From the NCBI GenBank assembly GCA_963579135.1, contig CAUZFB010000003.1:1-64000 (forward strand): a stretch of 64,000 nucleotides of DNA, read 5' to 3'. The translations under genes and the position numbers were made by a program. Positions 61,295 to 64,000 of this stretch are shown here, piece after piece; positions within the stretch are counted from its first letter, which is position 1, and each line of letters begins with the position of its first letter. The DNA comes from CALGTL01 sp963579135. GTDB lineage: Bacteria > Chloroflexota > Dehalococcoidia > Lucifugimonadales > Australimonadaceae. Under the pieces are notes generated by a model. The model worked only from the letters and a program-made list of their open reading frames with translations, was not told the DNA's origin and did not search any database.

Positions 61295-62809
61295 ATGAAC
61301 TACTTCGAACGCCACGTCCTCGAGACGCTGATCTACCTGCCGATGCTCGCCGCGCTCGTGCTCGTCTTCGTGCCGCGCCCGCGGAAGGACGTGATTCGCT
61401 GGATCAGTATAGGTTCAGGCCTTGCGCTGCTCGTGCTGTCGCTCTATGCCTTCATCGCCTTCGACTACGACGGTGGCGCGCGCTTCCAGCTCCAGCGTGC
61501 CTACCCCTGGCTGGAACTCCTCGGCATTGAGTTCGCCCTTGGCATCGACGGCATCGCCGCCCCCATGGTCCTGCTGACGGGTATCGTCAGCGCAGCGGGT
61601 ACCATCGTCGCCGCCAACATCCAGCGCGACAACAAGGACTACTACATCCTCCTGTTCCTGCTGATCGCGGGCGTGTACGGCACCTTCGTCTCCATGGATC
61701 TGTTCTTCTTCTTCTTCTTCTACGAGCTGGCCATCGTTCCGATGTACCTGCTCATCGGCGTCTGGGGTAGCAGTTCCAAGTTCAAGGATTTCGATCGGCC
61801 CAAGGAATACGGTGCCCTCAAGCTCGTGATGATGATCGTCGCCGCGAGCTTGCTGATCTGGATCGTCATCATCGGCGTCTATGTTGAGGCGGGCGAAGGC
61901 TCGTTCAACATAGAAGCCATCATGTCTAGCATTGACCACCCCGGTCGCTTCTCGGAGACCTTCCAGAGCGTCATGTTCCTCATGACGATGGTTGGCTTCG
62001 GCCTCTTGGCTGGTATGTGGCCGTTCCACACCTGGTCGCCAGACGGCCACGTCGCCGCGCCCACCTCGGTCAGCATGCTGCACGCCGGCGTCCTGATGAA
62101 GCTCGGCGGTTTCGGCATCATCCGCATCGGCATGATGATCCTGCCTGAAGGCATGCAGCAGTGGGCCTTGCTCCTGTTCATCATCGGCACGATTAACGTC
62201 ATCTACGGAGCCGTATCCGCGCTTGCACAGAACGACCTCAAGTATGTCGTCGGCTACTCCAGCGTCAGCCACATGGGCTACGTCTTCATGGGCATCGCGA
62301 CCATGAACGCCGTCGGCCTCACCGGCGCGACGCTGCAGATGTTCGCGCACGGGATCATGACTGCCCTCTTCTTCACGATCGTGGGCGGCATCTACGAGCG
62401 TACGCATACGCGGGATACGCTCGTATTGAATGGTCTGGCTACAAAGATGAAATGGGGTACAGCGTTTTTCGTGATCGCGGGTCTGGCCTCGCTTGGTCTG
62501 CCGGGCCTTGCCGGCTTCGTAGCCGAATTGCTTGTGTTCATCGGCGCATTCCGATCCGAGCCGATCCTTGGCGCAATCGGTGTGCTGGGAGCAGCGATCA
62601 CCGCCGTCTACATACTCCGATTGATCGGACGCACGTTCTACGGTGAGCGCGATCCCAAGTGGGACAACCTAACCGACCTCACGCGCCGTGAGTTTATCGC
62701 TGCCACGATCCTGATCCTGCCGATCTTCTACGTGGGCCTCTATCCACAACCTCTGCTGCGAGTCATACGACCAGGCGTGGACGCTGTCCTCGCGGGGCTG
62801 GGGGGCTAG
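61295..62809 (+). CDS. nuoM: NADH-quinone oxidoreductase subunit M
   Basis: Antiporter-like subunit, 504 residues, 14 spans. FFFFFYELAIVPMYLLIGVW with the conserved Glu, GMWPFHTWSPDGHVAAPTSV, HAGVLMKLGGFGIIRIG and GYSSVSHMGYVFMGIA. ATG directly after the nuoL TAG. Confidence 0.96.
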   Translation: MNYFERHVLETLIYLPMLAALVLVFVPRPRKDVIRWISIGSGLALLVLSLYAFIAFDYDGGARFQLQRAYPWLELLGIEFALGIDGIAAPMVLLTGIVSAAGTIVAANIQRDNKDYYILLFLLIAGVYGTFVSMDLFFFFFFYELAIVPMYLLIGVWGSSSKFKDFDRPKEYGALKLVMMIVAASLLIWIVIIGVYVEAGEGSFNIEAIMSSIDHPGRFSETFQSVMFLMTMVGFGLLAGMWPFHTWSPDGHVAAPTSVSMLHAGVLMKLGGFGIIRIGMMILPEGMQQWALLLFIIGTINVIYGAVSALAQNDLKYVVGYSSVSHMGYVFMGIATMNAVGLTGATLQMFAHGIMTALFFTIVGGIYERTHTRDTLVLNGLATKMKWGTAFFVIAGLASLGLPGLAGFVAELLVFIGAFRSEPILGAIGVLGAAITAVYILRLIGRTFYGERDPKWDNLTDLTRREFIAATILILPIFYVGLYPQPLLRVIRPGVDAVLAGLGG

Positions 62810-62812
62810 CCG

Positions 62813-64000
62813 ATGAACGTCGACTTTTCTCTGCTGATCCCTGAGTTCATCCTTGCCGGTGCAGGTTTCCTCGTGTTGCTCGTCGACCTCCTCGTACCCA
62901 AGTCGCAGGAGTACCGGCGCAACGTCGTCACAGCTGCGACCGCTGTACTTGGCCTGGCCGTGACAGGAGTGGTTGCCGTGTCCACCCAGCTGGACACGGG
63001 AGAGCACCTCTATGATGGCCTGCTGTTCATCGACCGATACTCCCTGCTGTTCAAGGTGCTCTTCGCGGGCATTGGTCTCGCGGTTGTGGTTATGTCGGTG
63101 GACTACGTCGCTCAGAAGATGCGGCATCCTGGCGAGTACTACGCGCTGATTATCTTTGCGGTGCTCGGGGCCACATTGATGGCGGAGTCGGGCGAGCTGC
63201 TCACTGCCTTTATCTCTATCGAGCTGTTGTCGTTCTCGCTGTACGTCTTGGTGGGCCTGAGCAGGGGAGACACACGGACCGCAGAGGCGAGCGCCAAGTA
63301 CGTCTTGCTCGGCGCTATCGCCACCGCAATCATGCTCTATGGCATCAGCCAGCTCTTCGGTACGCTGGGCACGACTCGGTTCACCGAGATGGGTCCGCTG
63401 CTGACTGCTAGTGCCAGTTGGAACCTCACGCTTGTTACAGGGTTCGTAATGTTCGTCGCGGGCTTGGGCTTCAAGCTTTCGATGGTGCCGTTCCACATGT
63501 GGGCGCCCGATGTCTACGAGGGCGCACCTACGCCCATCACCGCGCTCATCGCCACGCTGTCCAAAGCGGCCGCAATCGCACTCTTGTTGCGCTTCCTCAC
63601 GGAGGCGGGCTCAGGCTCCGTCAACGAATGGCGCATGCCGCTGGCGGTGCTTGCCGCCGCGACGATGGTTGTCGGGTCGCTGTCCGCATTGCCCCAGACC
63701 AACATCAAGCGACTGCTGGCCTACAGCTCCATCGCCCAGATCGGGTTCATCCTCGTCGGCGTGGTGCCCAACACCGTCATCGGCGCCAACGCAGTGCTCC
63801 TGCACATCGTGGGCTACGCGTTCACGACCCTCGCGGCATTCACCGTTGTCGTCGTCATTGAGCTCAAGCTGGGCAAGGAAAACATCGCTGACTACGCAGG
63901 CCTCTCCAGGCGTGCCCCCGTGCTCGCCATGATCATGACCGGCGCATTGTTCTCGCTTGCGGGCCTGCCGATCTTCGCCGGGTTCCTGACAAAGTTCTAC
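62813..64000 (+). CDS. nuoN: NADH-quinone oxidoreductase subunit N (3-prime end outside window)
   Basis: 396 codons visible with no stop. MNVDFSLLIPEFILAGAGFL start; LLTAFISIELLSFSLYVLVG with the conserved Glu, GLGFKLSMVPFHMWAPDVYE, GAPTPITALIATLSKAAAIA and YSSIAQIGFILVG. ATG three bases after the nuoM stop. Last subunit of the A-B-C-D-H-I-J-K-L-M-N order; what follows is not visible. Confidence 0.95.
   Translation, partial: MNVDFSLLIPEFILAGAGFLVLLVDLLVPKSQEYRRNVVTAATAVLGLAVTGVVAVSTQLDTGEHLYDGLLFIDRYSLLFKVLFAGIGLAVVVMSVDYVAQKMRHPGEYYALIIFAVLGATLMAESGELLTAFISIELLSFSLYVLVGLSRGDTRTAEASAKYVLLGAIATAIMLYGISQLFGTLGTTRFTEMGPLLTASASWNLTLVTGFVMFVAGLGFKLSMVPFHMWAPDVYEGAPTPITALIATLSKAAAIALLLRFLTEAGSGSVNEWRMPLAVLAAATMVVGSLSALPQTNIKRLLAYSSIAQIGFILVGVVPNTVIGANAVLLHIVGYAFTTLAAFTVVVVIELKLGKENIADYAGLSRRAPVLAMIMTGALFSLAGLPIFAGFLTKFY

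Noticed and set aside
61415..62407. Minus-strand open frame of 330 codons opposite nuoM
   Set aside because: Asp/Glu/His-rich antisense shadow; nuoM on the plus strand is fully conserved.

Overview
The window is about 60% GC bacterial chromosome with dense operons, many 4-bp ATGA/GTGA overlaps and frequent GTG/TTG starts. The gene mix (Rieske oxygenase remnant, MmgE/PrpD protein, amidohydrolase, fumarylacetoacetase-family and class II aldolase genes, a NuoE/F/G-less complex I operon, a T-box leader) fits a free-living Chloroflexota, possibly Dehalococcoidia/SAR202-like. That placement is an inference from gene content and was not tested by phylogeny.

Layout. 0-3.5 kb: lysC (partial) and thrB on the minus strand, divergent from a BioD/DRTGG protein, a class I amidotransferase and a small membrane protein. 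3.5-6.4 kb: gyrA with a terminator. 6.5-8.6 kb: a decayed Rieske oxygenase and an amidohydrolase. 8.7-12.2 kb: rplU-rpmA, rpmE, a DUF1385 protein, a fumarylacetoacetase-family enzyme and OsmC. 12.2-18.7 kb, minus strand: recN, EamA exporter, alaX, mmgE, then a coiled-coil protein, coaD and rsmD. 18.9-26 kb: greA, lysS, ridA, class II aldolase and serS, interleaved with four decayed genes (GIY-YIG nuclease, ECF sigma factor, tyrosine recombinase, PIN-like toxin). 26-31 kb, minus strand: fmdB, then a probable sulfur/cysteine cluster (Rrf2 regulator, MoeB/ThiF E1, CysM, degenerate response regulator, DHA2 exporter). 31.3-39.6 kb: rplY, fmt, dnaA, obg, nadD, pyrE, gyrB. 39.8-46.9 kb: cmk-plsC, ppdK-glnA, a Gfo/Idh/MocA oxidoreductase. 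46.9-53.9 kb: a tryptophan operon trpE-G-(unknown)-D-C-F-B behind a T-box leader with a UGG specifier. 54-64 kb: nuoA-B-C-D-H-I-J-K-L-M-N, with nuoN running off the end.

The most notable regional signal is at about 34.5-34.65 kb, directly after dnaA. An AT-rich stretch there carries five CTA repeats (TAG on the other strand, as in DnaA-trio elements) and a direct repeat, and it coincides with a switch from C-rich to G-rich on the plus strand. I propose it as the replication origin. The DnaA here has Arg in place of the usual base-reading His in its DNA-binding helix, which could explain why I see no canonical DnaA boxes.

Other points of interest are probable leaderless promoters (a -10 box 5-6 nt before the start codon), a 22-bp alternating purine-pyrimidine tract abutting the gyrA -10, an altered acidic tip in GreA, a large insert in GyrB, and pseudogenes that become visible only when frames are joined. 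I saw no CRISPR array, rRNA, or tRNA gene.
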